DNA from: Clavulina sp. PMI_390
Lineage: Eukaryota; Basidiomycota; Agaricomycetes; Cantharellales; Hydnaceae
Reading direction: 5' to 3'
Assembly (NCBI GenBank): GCA_015039315.1
Contig: WIDE01000146.1
Coordinates: 41,102-61,896, forward strand
Length of the DNA: 20,795 bases
Positions 1 to 10,712 of the stretch are shown one piece after another. The notes under the pieces were generated by a model, which saw only the letters and a program-made list of their open reading frames with translations, was not told where the DNA came from and ran no database searches. The first letter of the stretch is position 1; each line of letters starts with the position of its first letter. A program made the position numbers and the translations under genes.

Positions 1-53
1 TTCGCTATTCGTGTGAACGGGTATTGCTAATGCGATGGTGCCCTGGCACGAAG

Positions 54-548
54 AACCAAATTGGGTGGTTTCACGGCACATACTCGCTATCAATGGTGCG
101 TCGACCTTGTCCACTTATTCGGCCCAGCAATATCCAACATTAATCTCCACATAGTGGGCGCCAGCGCTCATGATATGCGCAATCCTTGCAAAGTCAGTTG
201 CCTGGCAATTCCATCATATGGTAGTCATGGGACTAACAATCATTTAGCCTTCACCTGAGAAGCCACCTTCTGGACTCCATACCGTCCGATGAGATCATCC
301 CAGCCTCTAACATCTCTCTTCATGGCATACAAAGAGCCCAGCAGCGCTACTCGCAGCAGCACGCGGCGGCAAATGTCTATTATCACAGCGTGGTACACGA
401 TCCCTTAGGGCGGAGCGCCCACTCAGGCGTCGCAAAGTTCTTTTTAGATGATGCTGAAAATGGGATGTCTTCTTCATCGACGATGGTAAGTTCCCTTTCT
501 TCACACAGACTGCCTAACTTTTCTGATGGTGGAATGGGGAGGAAATGA
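54..548 (+). CDS. DUF6534-family membrane protein, 3' end only (copy D0)
   Basis: These are the last three exons of a gene whose upstream exons lie outside the window: 54-95 (42 nt), 155-192 (38 nt) and 248-548. Exon sizes, phases and splice sites (AAG acceptor, GTGCGT and GTCAGT donors, TTTAG acceptor) match the complete paralogs in this window. The first exon encodes NQIGWFHGTYSLSM and the second WAPALMICAILA, the last predicted helix. The final exon begins NLHLRSHLLDSIPSDEIIP, the counterpart of the family's LATLN-x-R-x-x-LR end and juxtamembrane tail. It stays open through a Ser/Gln-rich cytoplasmic tail of about 100 residues to TGA at 546-548. The tail is unlike those of the other copies. 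No lesion is visible, so this is probably a working gene, but most of it cannot be judged. Function of the family is unknown. Confidence 0.72.
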
Positions 549-1384
549 GATCATTTGATGGTGTGTCTATTACGTTAATTTACCAGCCTGATAGTTGTTA
601 AGCTACCACACTAGTCTTTGACATTTCTTAGGCATCAGTAGGGAGCAATTGGAGGAGTTCGTCTCGATGAACAAAACCTGACGCTACATGCCTGCCTGGT
701 CCTTCTCTGGTGATATGGTAGACAGGGCCCTGGGTTTAATCCAATACATCACACTTGTTGTTCGAGGATTTATCCGGATTTACCACATTGAACATCGAGG
801 GGTGGAGTTGGCCGGAAATGTGGAGACCAGTGGGGCAGGCGCCAAGAGCGGCTTGAGAGCTAGAGGAACCAAGAATCCGAGATTTATGCGAACAGCTGAA
901 ATTTTCCAAGACGAAGGTTTTGATACCCTTCGGTCCTACCAAGACCGCCTTAGCTGAGCTCGATTATGGTCGTTTGAAGGCGCCAATGTGCATCATGTTG
1001 TTTGGCTTGGGGTGTTGGTGCGATCCGGGACTCCGTGTCGATCGGGTGGTGAAAATCACCTGCCGGCATGTTTGTATGCATAAATTTTGTGTGGTAGACC
1101 TCCACCATACATCCCAGTCACAAAGGCCAAAGTATGAAAAGTTTCCACCGCCGAAATACGAACTCTTGTGCCGCTTGGGCTCAACCGTGAACAATGGGGA
1201 ATTAGTTCCCGACATCAATTCATTCTCCAAGGTTGAAGATCTTCGCTTGTCACACGACGAAAATAGAGCCCACATTGCAAATATTGCCAAAAGTCTGGTA
1301 CTCTGACGGGAATCGAGACTGTTGCTCGAATCGTGAGAAACTGTGGCACCGATCAGCCTTGACCCCTCACTCCTCACCTCATCA
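549..1384. other. Intergenic region between D0 and D1
   Basis: About 840 bases between the stop of the partial DUF6534 gene and the start of the next copy. I see no exon that aligns with the DUF6534 or HODM families and no recognisable transposon coding. Open frames on both strands exist (688-957 plus, 964-1488 minus) but their translations show no domain or family resemblance. The region presumably holds the D0 3' UTR and the D1 promoter. Confidence 0.5.
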
Positions 1385-3346
1385 ATGGGTGGCTTACCAC
1401 GGCCACGAGCTTCGTCGACCAGGCCCCCATTCCTGGTAGACTTGCTTGTTGGGGTCATACTGAATAGTTTGTGAGGCCATTTTGACATCGTCCTGTGCTA
1501 GCGACCTGGCTGATTCAAATTTCCCTCGCTGGACCGTTTCTCAGCTGGACTGGGGTTATGCACGTTCAAACTCGTTTATTTTATAGGAATTTTCCTAAGG
1601 ATCCTTATCATATTAAAGGGATTGTAAGCGCAGGAGGCCATGTTTCGCTGTCTCTTGTTGACTTCAGCGCTAATGTATGTGTTTAGGTCGCAGTGCTATG
1701 GTAGCTGTACCTCTTGAGACCCTGTATTCCTTATAATAACGAGGTTTCTTTTCAGTATTACACAGACTTTTTACTTGTAAGCAAGATTTAAACCGATTAT
1801 TTGGACCTGTGTTAGTAATCCTAACGATTTGGGCTTGCCAGGTTTAGCTGTCTCTTCATGTTGTACAACGCGTTAATCGTGGCCGCAACGGATGCTTCCA
1901 AGGTCTCAACATGGTATCACACTTCATCTCCATACTGACTCCTAAAGCTGATCATTTACTTTAGGGAGCTTCGTTGGATGGCCCCTCATAAGGTTCGTCG
2001 CTCATCGCTACCACTAATTGCTGGTGCGAACAACAGCGACTGCCGTGGTGTTACCTATGCACCGTTTTTGCTGATCTCTGGGTCTCAAGCTGATTGTAAC
2101 AGCCGTTTATCAAATCTTCTTCACGATACGGCTTTGGTCCTGTAAGCTAGGCTTTCAGCTACTCAGCCTGTTTGTCCGCTGCTTGTCGTTCGTTCACATT
2201 CTGTGATTCTCCAGATGGTCGCAACGTTCTCATCATAATGATATTAGTGAGCTCCATCGAATGATATCTTCAATCCACCACCGAGAGTAGCTGACTCCAC
2301 CAAATTATACTGTCTGCAGGGATTGTTGATCGTAGCGACATCAGGTATCACACCGTGCGGTTTTTCTTTGCTCATTATTCACTGACCACCTTTGGATTAC
2401 TGCATCGACAAATTGGACATAACAGTTCTGAGCGTCAGTACGTACCATGATTGCCTGTTTCCCTCGGTCAGGCCCCTGAATTCTCTAGCAGTGGCCTGCT
2501 ATCATGTTTGGCATATCGAACCTTTCGTCCAAACATCATACTTTTGGTGGGAGCAAACAGCATGCAGTACCTTGATTGTACGCGCTTCCCTACTGTATTG
2601 AGGTCATTTGCTGACGAACCTCTCATTTGTAAGGTCGCTACTGATGTGCTATTATCGTTCTACCTCGCTGTTGTGATGTTGAAACAGAGAAACGGATTCA
2701 AATCGTGTGTTGGTTTCATTTCATCCGTAGCCAATCCTTGCTTAACGTCCCAACCCTGACAGCACAAACTCAATTCTGTATATGATTACCCTCTTCACCG
2801 TCGCCACAGGCGCCGTAAATTCGATATTTGCATTAGTAAATCTCATTTCAGTACGTGGGCGTCTCGCACTCCCTTCAATTGGACGACTTACATGTCCTGT
2901 CCATCGCCTCAAAGAACCAGGTTGGTTGGTATGATGGAATTATTATAACAAACGCTGTAAGTCAACTTCGTTGACCAAGAACTCTCAAAATTCATGCTCA
3001 ATTGCAAAACCTTTACTCCATTGGTATACCACAGTGGTCCCCCGCAATCATGATCTGTGCGGTCCTAGTAAAGTCAGCCCTCTTGAATTCTTATCAACCA
3101 TCAACACAGGTCTCATGGCTATATAGTCTGCATCTGCGAAACGCCCTTCGGGCACGCCTGCCTCGTGAAGAGAGCATCCCGTTCCCCAGCCTCTCGCTCC
3201 GAGTATTTGAGAGAGTTGGATCCACTCTAAGGTGTAACAACCAGTCCACCACAATGCCGTCATCTTCTTGCCATGACCCACTTTCAGAACAAAGCACCTC
3301 GACCGTGTCCCCCACTCGGCCAGATCATATTGAAACACTAATATAG
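1385..3346 (+). CDS. DUF6534-family seven-helix membrane protein, 320 aa (copy D1)
   Basis: Sixteen exons: 1385-1470, 1545-1623, 1687-1700, 1756-1776, 1848-1913, 1965-1992, 2090-2141, 2215-2246, 2320-2344, 2426-2437, 2489-2577, 2634-2704, 2763-2850, 2915-2956, 3035-3072, 3127-3346. Joined, they give 963 nt with no internal stop. All introns are GT-AG and 51-97 nt or so long. The start is the ATG that opens the exon ending in DLLVGVILNS. Recognisable family marks are VMHVQ followed by NFPKDP after helix 1, QIFFTIRLWS near residue 110, VATDVLLSF leading to QRNGFKS (the family's RTGFK element), and GAVNSIFALVNLIS. DUF6534 (PF20152) covers about residues 169-255. The tail starts LRNALRARLPREESIPFPS and is Ser/Thr-rich. 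It is the second member of a head-to-tail array. Substrate or ligand is unknown. I am sure of the family and fairly sure of each exon because four paralogs agree. Confidence 0.8.
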
Positions 3347-4445
3347 CATTTCTTCAGTTATCAGAATTGGCTTCTACTTTCGGGATTCAGGTGGGGGAAA
3401 TATCTGATAGTGGCCACCAGTGCGTAAAACGCGCTCATCTGGTAGATCCGGAAAGCGATCACTGCCAGCTGACAGGGGAGTGGTGTTTCCCGACCATCCC
3501 ATAATTTGAGTTGGCCCAAAGAAGCGCAGTGGGCCCTCCATCAAGCTTTCTTTCCCCCCTCTCTTGCCCTTCGTTATCCATTTAGTGTGAAGGAGTCTTG
3601 ACAACAGAACTTCACGTTCGCGGGGTGCGAAAGTCCCAGTACCCTATTTTATTAGTCGATATAATACCGTTTAGCGTAATATCTAGTCTGCTTATAAGTC
3701 ATGTGGATTGGTACTTTGCACTATACCTGGTGTTTTTCCGAGTTCGCGTTGCATTTTTGGTCCGCTTTGGGAGACCTCTGGTCTAGAGCTGAGGCTAAAT
3801 TACTTGTCCAAACCGAAAAAGAGAGCCGCAATGCACCTGCCAATTTACATCGTGGCACCACAAAATCCTCAGGAGCACAATGTATGCGCTGCCTGAAGGG
3901 TTGTTTGTCTCGAAGTGTGTGATTAGTTCAGCCAAACAATAGAGTCTGATGACCCTTGTCACCCAAAACGGACGCACCCGCTCCACGCAAACCGTGTTGG
4001 GCAATAAAAACCAACGAGTAAGGCGTAGAGACCCTAGGACTGTGTAAGATTGGTCGTGTCGGCTTTATTTATGTGAGAATTTTGTGCCTTGATCATTGAC
4101 ATTTAAAGCTCCCTCGGCTGAATAGTCGTTTCGCCCTTGAGCAGCCAGTCACTCCCCTCCCTGACGGAATGCTGCAGCTCTCCGCTCAATTCCTCTTTCC
4201 TACATGAGTACTACTTAATCGCATCTGACTAGGGCAGAGATTGGCCAGCAATTGCCGCAAGCCACAAACCCCGACCGATGCCCGGCCTCAGCTCTAATTC
4301 AAGAGATTGGCGTGTCGAGGCGGCGAATTTGATTCAAGCCTCTCTACGACCCCTCGCCACCCCACTTCGTGCGAATGCTATTGTCGGTCTTCCCCCTCCT
4401 TTTTGACTCATCGACCGCTTGGCACCTTCGACCTACACTCCCCTG
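3347..4445. other. Intergenic region between D1 and D2
   Basis: About 1.1 kb without a supportable gene. Short open frames (for example 3598-3786 plus and 3795-4004 minus) have no family resemblance and no partner exons. The last 300 bases before the D2 start are pyrimidine-rich (cytosine and thymine runs from about 4340), as fungal promoters often are. No transposon signature was seen. Confidence 0.5.
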
Positions 4446-6492
4446 ATGCATGAACTTCTGCCCCCCCTTGAGCGCGCGTCCTCTTCCTATAAGTCACCCT
4501 ACCTCGGCGACTTGCTTGTTGGGGTTATACTGAACAGCTTGTAAGCGGTTTTCTTCACATCGCGGCCACGCGAGTAGCTGACCATTACCGGCATCTGTTC
4601 ACTTTTGCACCCCCGTAGCTGGACCGGGGTCATGCATGTCCAGACATATACTCTACACCAAAAGTTTCCTAACGATCCATGGAATATAAAGATAATCGTG
4701 AGTGACGTCAATATCAACATTCTACTGCTCGGATAGTAGCAGCTTTCGACTCTGACAAACAAAAATCTTGCCGTAGGTTGTGGTACTATGGTGCGCTAAT
4801 CGAAAACTCCGTACTAGGGAGTATCGATCTCACTTCCTTGGTGTTTGATTGCTACAGGCTCTCGCAAACATTTTACTTGTAGGTCCTTTTTCGACATGAA
4901 CCCAAGCCCTCAGCTATATACCTAATCGCACTCAAGCTTCAGCTGTCTCTTCATGATATACAATACCCTTATTCTCACCCTGGTTGCACAGAATCCTCTG
5001 GAAGTCCCTATATGGTATTTTTCATATTTGTATGTCGCGAATTAGGGTTAAACATGCTCACAGGGAAATTCGGTGGTTGGCACCCCACAAAGTGAGTGCC
5101 CGATTTCTCCATCTATTACCCCTACATACTCTCTAGGAGCATAGATCTTATATTGATACGAATCAGTGGCTATTACTGACCTATCTTCCCAAGACAATTG
5201 TGACAGCAGTGTACCAAATCTTCTTTGCAATGCGGCTATGGTCATGTATGGATTTCGCCTTATTCCTTTTCCTTGGCATCTGGATCATACCCTGACGGTC
5301 TGTGTCCTGTAGACGATCGAGATCTTCGTATGATAATTCCCCTGGTGGGCGCTTTTGAGGGGCATTTGATAATGTTGAGTACCTCACTAATCAGACGTCT
5401 TTAATCCATCGCTCTCAGGGGGGTTTGATTCTTACAACGCTGGGCAAGCCCTCTATACATTATATCATCTCATCTTTGTCACTAATAAAGTCTACACTAT
5501 TATCAAAATGTGTGGGAACTGTCAGGCCTCAGCATCAGTAGGTGGCATACTTCCTCCGTCTCAGGTTCCTTCTTTTTTGACTCCTTTGTCGCCCAGTGGG
5601 CTGCATTCATGTGTGGCAGATCCTCCCTTTGGCTTCGACATCATATTTCTGGTGGGAACAATCTGCATGCTACGCGCTAATTGTGCGTTATTGATTCCGC
5701 AGATTGGAGAGATTTATTGATTTGTCCACCCATCAGGTTGCCATAGATCTTTTTATATCATCTTATCTCGTTTTCTTGATGCTGAGGAAAAAGAATGGTT
5801 TCAAATCGTATGTTACCTCTTGGTTCCGTGCCCAATGGAGAGGCAATACTGATCAAAGCGCAAACCTGATCAGTACCAATTCCATAATCCATCTAATTCT
5901 GCTGTTTGGTGTCACCACTGGAGCCGTGAGCTCGATCTTTGCTGTTGTTGGCCTTATCTCGGTATGTCCAACGTATAGCTATCGCAAGTTCTACAAGAAT
6001 CAACTTACCATTCGCGCCCAAAAAAGAATCAAGTTGGGTGGTTCCGTGGAATCATTGCAACTAGCGTGGTATGTCCATCAATGCTAGTCCCAGGAAAGTC
6101 CTAACCCCGAAACTTCCATCTGTTGTTTAGTGGTCTCCTGTGATCATGGTCTGTGCGGTCCTAGCTAAGTGAGCTGTTTCAAATATTTCTAGGGATCATA
6201 AGTCTGACCGCCACGTAGTCTTCACTTGCGAAGCGCTCTTCGGGCTCGAATGATGCCTGATGAGAGCATTCCACCACCGAGTTTTTCGTTGCGTATCTTG
6301 AGTGGACGTCCACCCGCTCCAAGTAATCATGACACCTCCAAAACGACACAAGCGTCCTCCAGCGACGCTTCAACGCGAACCCAAATATCACCATCCATCG
6401 CTCCAAAACCTGCACTCATGAACGATAGGGAAGTCTCAGGTCCCGGGCCGTCATACTCTCGGCCTACAGCATCATCATCTTCTCCGCGGTGA
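4446..6492 (+). CDS. DUF6534-family seven-helix membrane protein, 342 aa (copy D2)
   Basis: Sixteen exons: 4446-4540, 4619-4697, 4777-4790, 4858-4878, 4943-5014, 5064-5091, 5194-5245, 5313-5344, 5419-5443, 5526-5537, 5597-5682, 5737-5807, 5874-5961, 6027-6068, 6131-6168, 6219-6492. They join to 1029 nt without a stop. The start ATG opens a frame running into YLGDLLVGVILNS, matching D1 and D4. Family marks are GVMHVQTYTLHQKFPNDP, VYQIFFAMRLWS, VAIDLFISSYLVFLML with KNGFKS, and GAVSSIFAVVGLIS. DUF6534 spans about residues 173-259. The tail begins LRSALRARMMPDESIPPPSF and is Ser/Pro-rich. The intron after exon 9 needs a GC donor (GCAAGC at 5444); all others are GT-AG. It lies third in the tandem array. 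The molecular function is unknown. Some members of this broad Agaricomycete family are annotated only as integral membrane proteins. Confidence 0.82.
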
Positions 6493-8310
6493 GAACGAAC
6501 ATATTCAAACAGTTCTGGGGCCCCCAGATCACTTGTGAGTATGGCTCAGCCTAAGTCGACTTCCACTCGTAAAGTAATAACAATTTTTTAGTCGTAAAGG
6601 AGAGAATCGTGTGCCCATTCAGTCACAGGGAGGCCCGAAGCAGAAATTCTCCAGGTTGTAAAATACTACGACCCATTCATCTTATACCAATACAAATTGC
6701 GATTGTTTTAATCGCCGCACCACACACATCTCGTAGGGTAGCTAAGCACCTTACAGGGGGATCGTAGTGGTAAAGTTTGCGTCAAATGATCGACATCTAC
6801 ACTGCCAGTCAACCCAGGGAAACAGGGGTTGTGAAGGGAGCGATGGAAAGTTCGGAGTATGAGATGTAATATAAGTAATTTGATGGTTTTCAATATATGG
6901 TCCTAGCACCGCGCTGAAAGTACTATGTTTCTTTTCAAGTTGCCATTTCGTGTGATAGCAACTTGTAGGTACAGTTTGGAAAGTCGGCCACACCAGGACA
7001 TGTATGAGGGCTATATCAGCTACAGTGAATGGCATGTAACATACTTTCTAAGGTCGCGAGAACCTCCGTCCAGTTCATTGAGGTATGCAGACTTTCACGG
7101 ATGAAGCGGCATAGAAAAAAATTCTCGGTGGAGTGATTTTATTCAGGTCATCCCAAAGAATATGGAACAAGATATCTCCAATATTGGAAGATAGTTTAGT
7201 TTCAGATCGGAGGACTTGACGGTTGTGATTATGATGGATTTCTTTACAAAACCGCTGCAGAGGAGCCTCGGGTTCCTGTGGACTGCACGAGAGTTTGGGG
7301 GATCCAACGAAACGAAATAAGCGCCGTTTTGGCAGAGCCTTACTTCAGCAAATGTATCGAGGGATCACCGATAACATCTTACTATTGCATAGTCAGGGAA
7401 CCTGTACTATGCTGCCCAATAATACAATTTGGAGCCCTCGCAAGTCATCTCGCACGCGACAGCGGCCCGCAGGGATTGATCTGTACGCCTCATAGTCCCG
7501 TGGGGACGTCTCTAAGTAAGTAACAAACCAATCACGCATCAGCCACCAATTCCACTATCCCCGTACGTTGCAAAGACCCGCATTTCCAGCGTTCCAACCA
7601 GAGTTGCAACCTCAATCCCCGAGTCCGTTAGCTTAACAACCATGTGAAGCACTTCACTCCAGCCAGTCTCCCATTCTGCCTTCTGGAATCGAACTTAACC
7701 TTTTCCATCCGGGCCCCCAAGCTCGTCCAGAGTCCGCTCCTGCTCTCACTAGGTCATTATGCGCGTTACAGTCGCTTAATGCATAGATCTCGTCCTCCAC
7801 TGCATTGTTGCATTGTTGCTTCATAAACGCATGGCGAGGCCCAACCTCAGGTATTCGTAGGGATGCGCGGAATTCAGGACATATTGCGGTGTGAGAACAG
7901 TGACGGAGCAGGAGTGTTCGAAAACAGCTAAGACATGCCGAGTTTATTTCATCGCGGAATCATTCCAGAATCAGGTTGGTGTCTGCCGTCGCAGGCGAAC
8001 AAGGCTATCCGCACAGTTGGTGCGCTCCGAATGCTCGGCTTCACACCAACTGTATTCTCATCTTTGTAGAGAGTTGTAAGGAATGGTATTATATTAGGAT
8101 AGTACACCTTAAGCGCCCCGTTACTAGGTTACAGTTCTTCAGTCTTACCACCACCATTGTCCAGTACACTACGTTTAGAACTGACTATATATTGGGTCAA
8201 ACGTACTTCGGACGAAGTGAGAGTAAGATTCCTTACAAGAGTTTCGTGCCTAGCCACTCCATTCTGCGGAGAGCCAATTGACTCCTGAGTGCGCTGATTT
8301 TCCAAATTTC
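6493..8310. other. Intergenic region D2-D3 with transposon debris
   Basis: This 1.8-kb gap is the longest between array members. It contains the Copia relic described separately (about 7205-7495). The rest shows only short frames. One at 7524-7640 reads Pro/Gln-rich and another at 7976-8281 is 101 codons, but neither resembles a family I know. No terminal repeats or target-site duplications could be paired by eye. Confidence 0.5.
7205..7495 (+). mobile_element. Decayed Ty1/Copia retrotransposon fragment (RNase H C-terminus)
   Basis: The plus strand at about 7230-7265 encodes MMDFFTKPLQRSL. This is the DFFTKPLQ element that follows the RNase H domain in Copia polyproteins, where the usual form is a methionine and alanine-aspartate before FFTKPLQGSLF. 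Continuing, the frame shifts by one base near 7290 and then reads LGDPTKRNKRR, which fits the usual end of the polyprotein (FRxFRxxILG followed by a polar tail), and stays open to about 7495. Upstream homology is too eroded to follow, and no integrase, protease or LTR is visible. It is a relic and not an active element. The motif itself is distinctive. The exact boundaries are a guess. Confidence 0.6.
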
Positions 8311-10422
8311 ATGCATATCAATCCTGATTTAATAGAACCCAGCAATCAGACGGAGTCAGTCACGATCAGCGGATACATGGGTAGTCTCATGCTGCGTGAG
8401 ACTACTTGTATCTCTTCATTTTTCTTACATACCGTGGTGTTAACCACCAGGTCTCTCCTCTCCCTCAACCCCAACGACGACTATTGCTAGCACGTCGCTT
8501 CCCGTTGTCGCACGTTCTCCTTTCACACTTTCGTCACTAGCTGACGTCTTCCTTGGCGCCATAATTAACAGTTTGTGAGAGCTTCTAACATGAGGCCATG
8601 ATGTAGCGCTAACACTTGCGTGCTGATTATGCTGTGAGCAAGCTGGACTGGGGTCGTGCATATTCAGATATACACTTGGCACCAACGATTTCCTAAGGAT
8701 CCCCTCCATATCAAGGTAATGGTAAGTGTTATCCATACTGAGGCTCTGGTCTCCGGGTAGTCTCTACCGTCAAAGCAGCATATGTTGAACAAATATACAC
8801 AGATTGCAATGTTATGGTACGTTTCGGTCCTCCTGGTTCATCTACGCGACTGCCGGCCTGAATCGGCTCATCGTATCGACAGGCTTGCTCAAATATTCTA
8901 TGCGTTTGTATTTCTCCTAACAGCCTTGACGGCCTCAAGCTCATCTCCAATGCTGTTTCTAGTTGTAGTAACCTTGTCGTGGTCTATCATCTGTTGGTCA
9001 CATCCCTGAAAGATCTGGCGAAAGAGTCGCTATGGTATTATACTTTCATTATCCTGGTGTCTGCTCTATGGATACTGACAACTACGCTTAGGGGCTTAAA
9101 ATGGATGGCTCCTCAAAGAGTTCGTTTTGTTATCGAGGGTGACGCGATCCCGCGTAGCCACTGTGATGAGTTCCAAAATAGCTGATATGCGTGCTCTAAG
9201 GTAGTAGTCACGGACTATACCAGATTTTTTTTATGTCAAGACTGTGGGCCCGTATGCTCTGTTTTTGTATTCTTCACCTTCGACTTGATTTTACATCTGC
9301 TGAGTCCAATCGATTATGTTAGATGGAAGGAATCTTCGCGTCATGCTGCCCTTGGTAAGTGATGACTATTGGGTAACCGAGCCAGCTGATCATCGAAACG
9401 AATATGGTATCCCTATACTCTGGTAGGGCGCCCTAATTGCCGGCACAGCAGGTTAGCAAAGTTCCGGCTCGTCTGACCGCCCGACTATCTGCAATTCTGA
9501 TTGGAGATATTTGGATCTCGTGTGCAGCCTTCGGAATTGGTGAGTTTCATCTTCTTCCCGTTCTGCTGTCTATAAATCACACTGCACTTGTTAGTGGGCA
9601 GCCAATACGTCTGGAATGCCTCAGCCGGGACAACTAGCCCCAAGTTTTGGTGGCAGCAGACTGCCTGTGATATATTAATGGTACCTGCGCTGCGAGCTAC
9701 CCAAACTAGTTGATTAATTCAGTATCTTGGACTAGGTACTCACAGACCTATACATATCCATATACACCACCATTTTGATGTTATCATCAAGAAGTGGTTT
9801 CAAATCGTTGGTTGAATTGCTTTTTCCTCACATGATAATGATATGCCGACTCAAATACCGATGTTTTCAGGATGAAATCGATAGCGCACTGGGTCACGGT
9901 ATATGGCTTAGCTACCGGTGCAGTAAATTCGATATTCGCTCTTGTCGGTCTTATTTCCGTATGTCCCTCTGGGGATTTTGCCTCAAACTCCTGGTATCGT
10001 ATACCTGACATGATTCATGTAAAGAACCAAGTTGGGTGGCTCAGTGGAGATATTCTCGCCGGTGCAGTACGCCAGATCTCCTGTCTGTTTCATCAACTAT
10101 TCCTCGTTAAACTTAGGCAAACTCTGTGTCAACTCCGTATAGTAGTCGCCTGTAATAATGACGTGCGCTGTGCTAGCAAAGTAGGCTTTTTGCACCTTTG
10201 TTATCTATTCTGATGACACCTGATTCACCATAATAAAGCCTTCACTTGAAGACTGCTCTTCGCGCCCGTCTACCACCGGATGAGAGTATCCCAATGCCAA
10301 GCATTTCGCCTGCAGTATTAGGGAGAGTACCTGATGCAGCGAGCGATCTTCGCACGATAACGCAGCCATTGTCAAGTGCTGCGTCATCGTCTCAACGCAT
10401 AATGACTCCGGATGTTCTCTAG
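8311..10422 (+). CDS. DUF6534-family membrane protein with one apparent frameshift (copy D3)
   Basis: Exons by alignment to D1, D2 and D4: 8311-8380, 8451-8574, 8643-8721, 8803-8816, 8883-8903, 8963-9034, 9092-9119, 9201-9251, 9323-9354, 9427-9451, 9528-9539, 9595-9680, 9736-9806, 9871-9958, 10025-10066, 10146-10180, 10239-10422. The exon at 9201-9251 is 51 nt where every paralog has 52, and the frame breaks at a run of eight T (9225-9232). All other exons keep the family phases, and a one-base difference there would give about 344 aa. The first-exon equivalent has no ATG in frame, so I propose an extra 5' exon (8311-8380, phase 1) joined to 8451. The penultimate exon would start with a TAG stop unless the second of two tandem AG acceptors is used. 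DUF6534 marks: VLTDLYISIY, SGFKS, GAVNSIFALVGLIS, and tail TALRARLPPDESIPMPS. This is either a recently broken gene or a one-base sequence error. Confidence 0.68.
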
Positions 10423-10712
10423 GGCTATCAGACAACAAAGCATTAATCGAATAAGGGGGTCAATTGTATAGCGTCACCTCAGGAGGCTGGTCGTCAGACG
10501 TGCTCATGGCAGCCCACTGTGCCTTTCCCACATGAGCAAATAAACAAGTCTGCTTCGACGGTCGGGGTCATCATGACCAGAGCTCTTCGGATACACACGC
10601 TATGTATACAGAACAATTCTACTAAATATGGATACAAATGTCCTCCTGCGAGCTACTTTCGGGACTTCACCGACCAACAGCAACACAATTCACTGTAAGA
10701 CCTCAAATTCAG

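Noticed and set aside
964..1488. 174-codon minus-strand frame
   Set aside because: It lies antisense to the D1 first exon, shows no family resemblance and has no supporting splice partners.
7976..8281. 101-codon plus-strand frame upstream of D3
   Set aside because: No family resemblance, no conserved neighbour and no good splice context linking it to D3.
1385..10422. First impression that the DUF6534-like copies are decayed pseudogenes
   Set aside because: Single-frame reading shows stops and fragments, but those fall in introns. Exon-by-exon comparison of four copies gives open joined frames for D1, D2 and D4.
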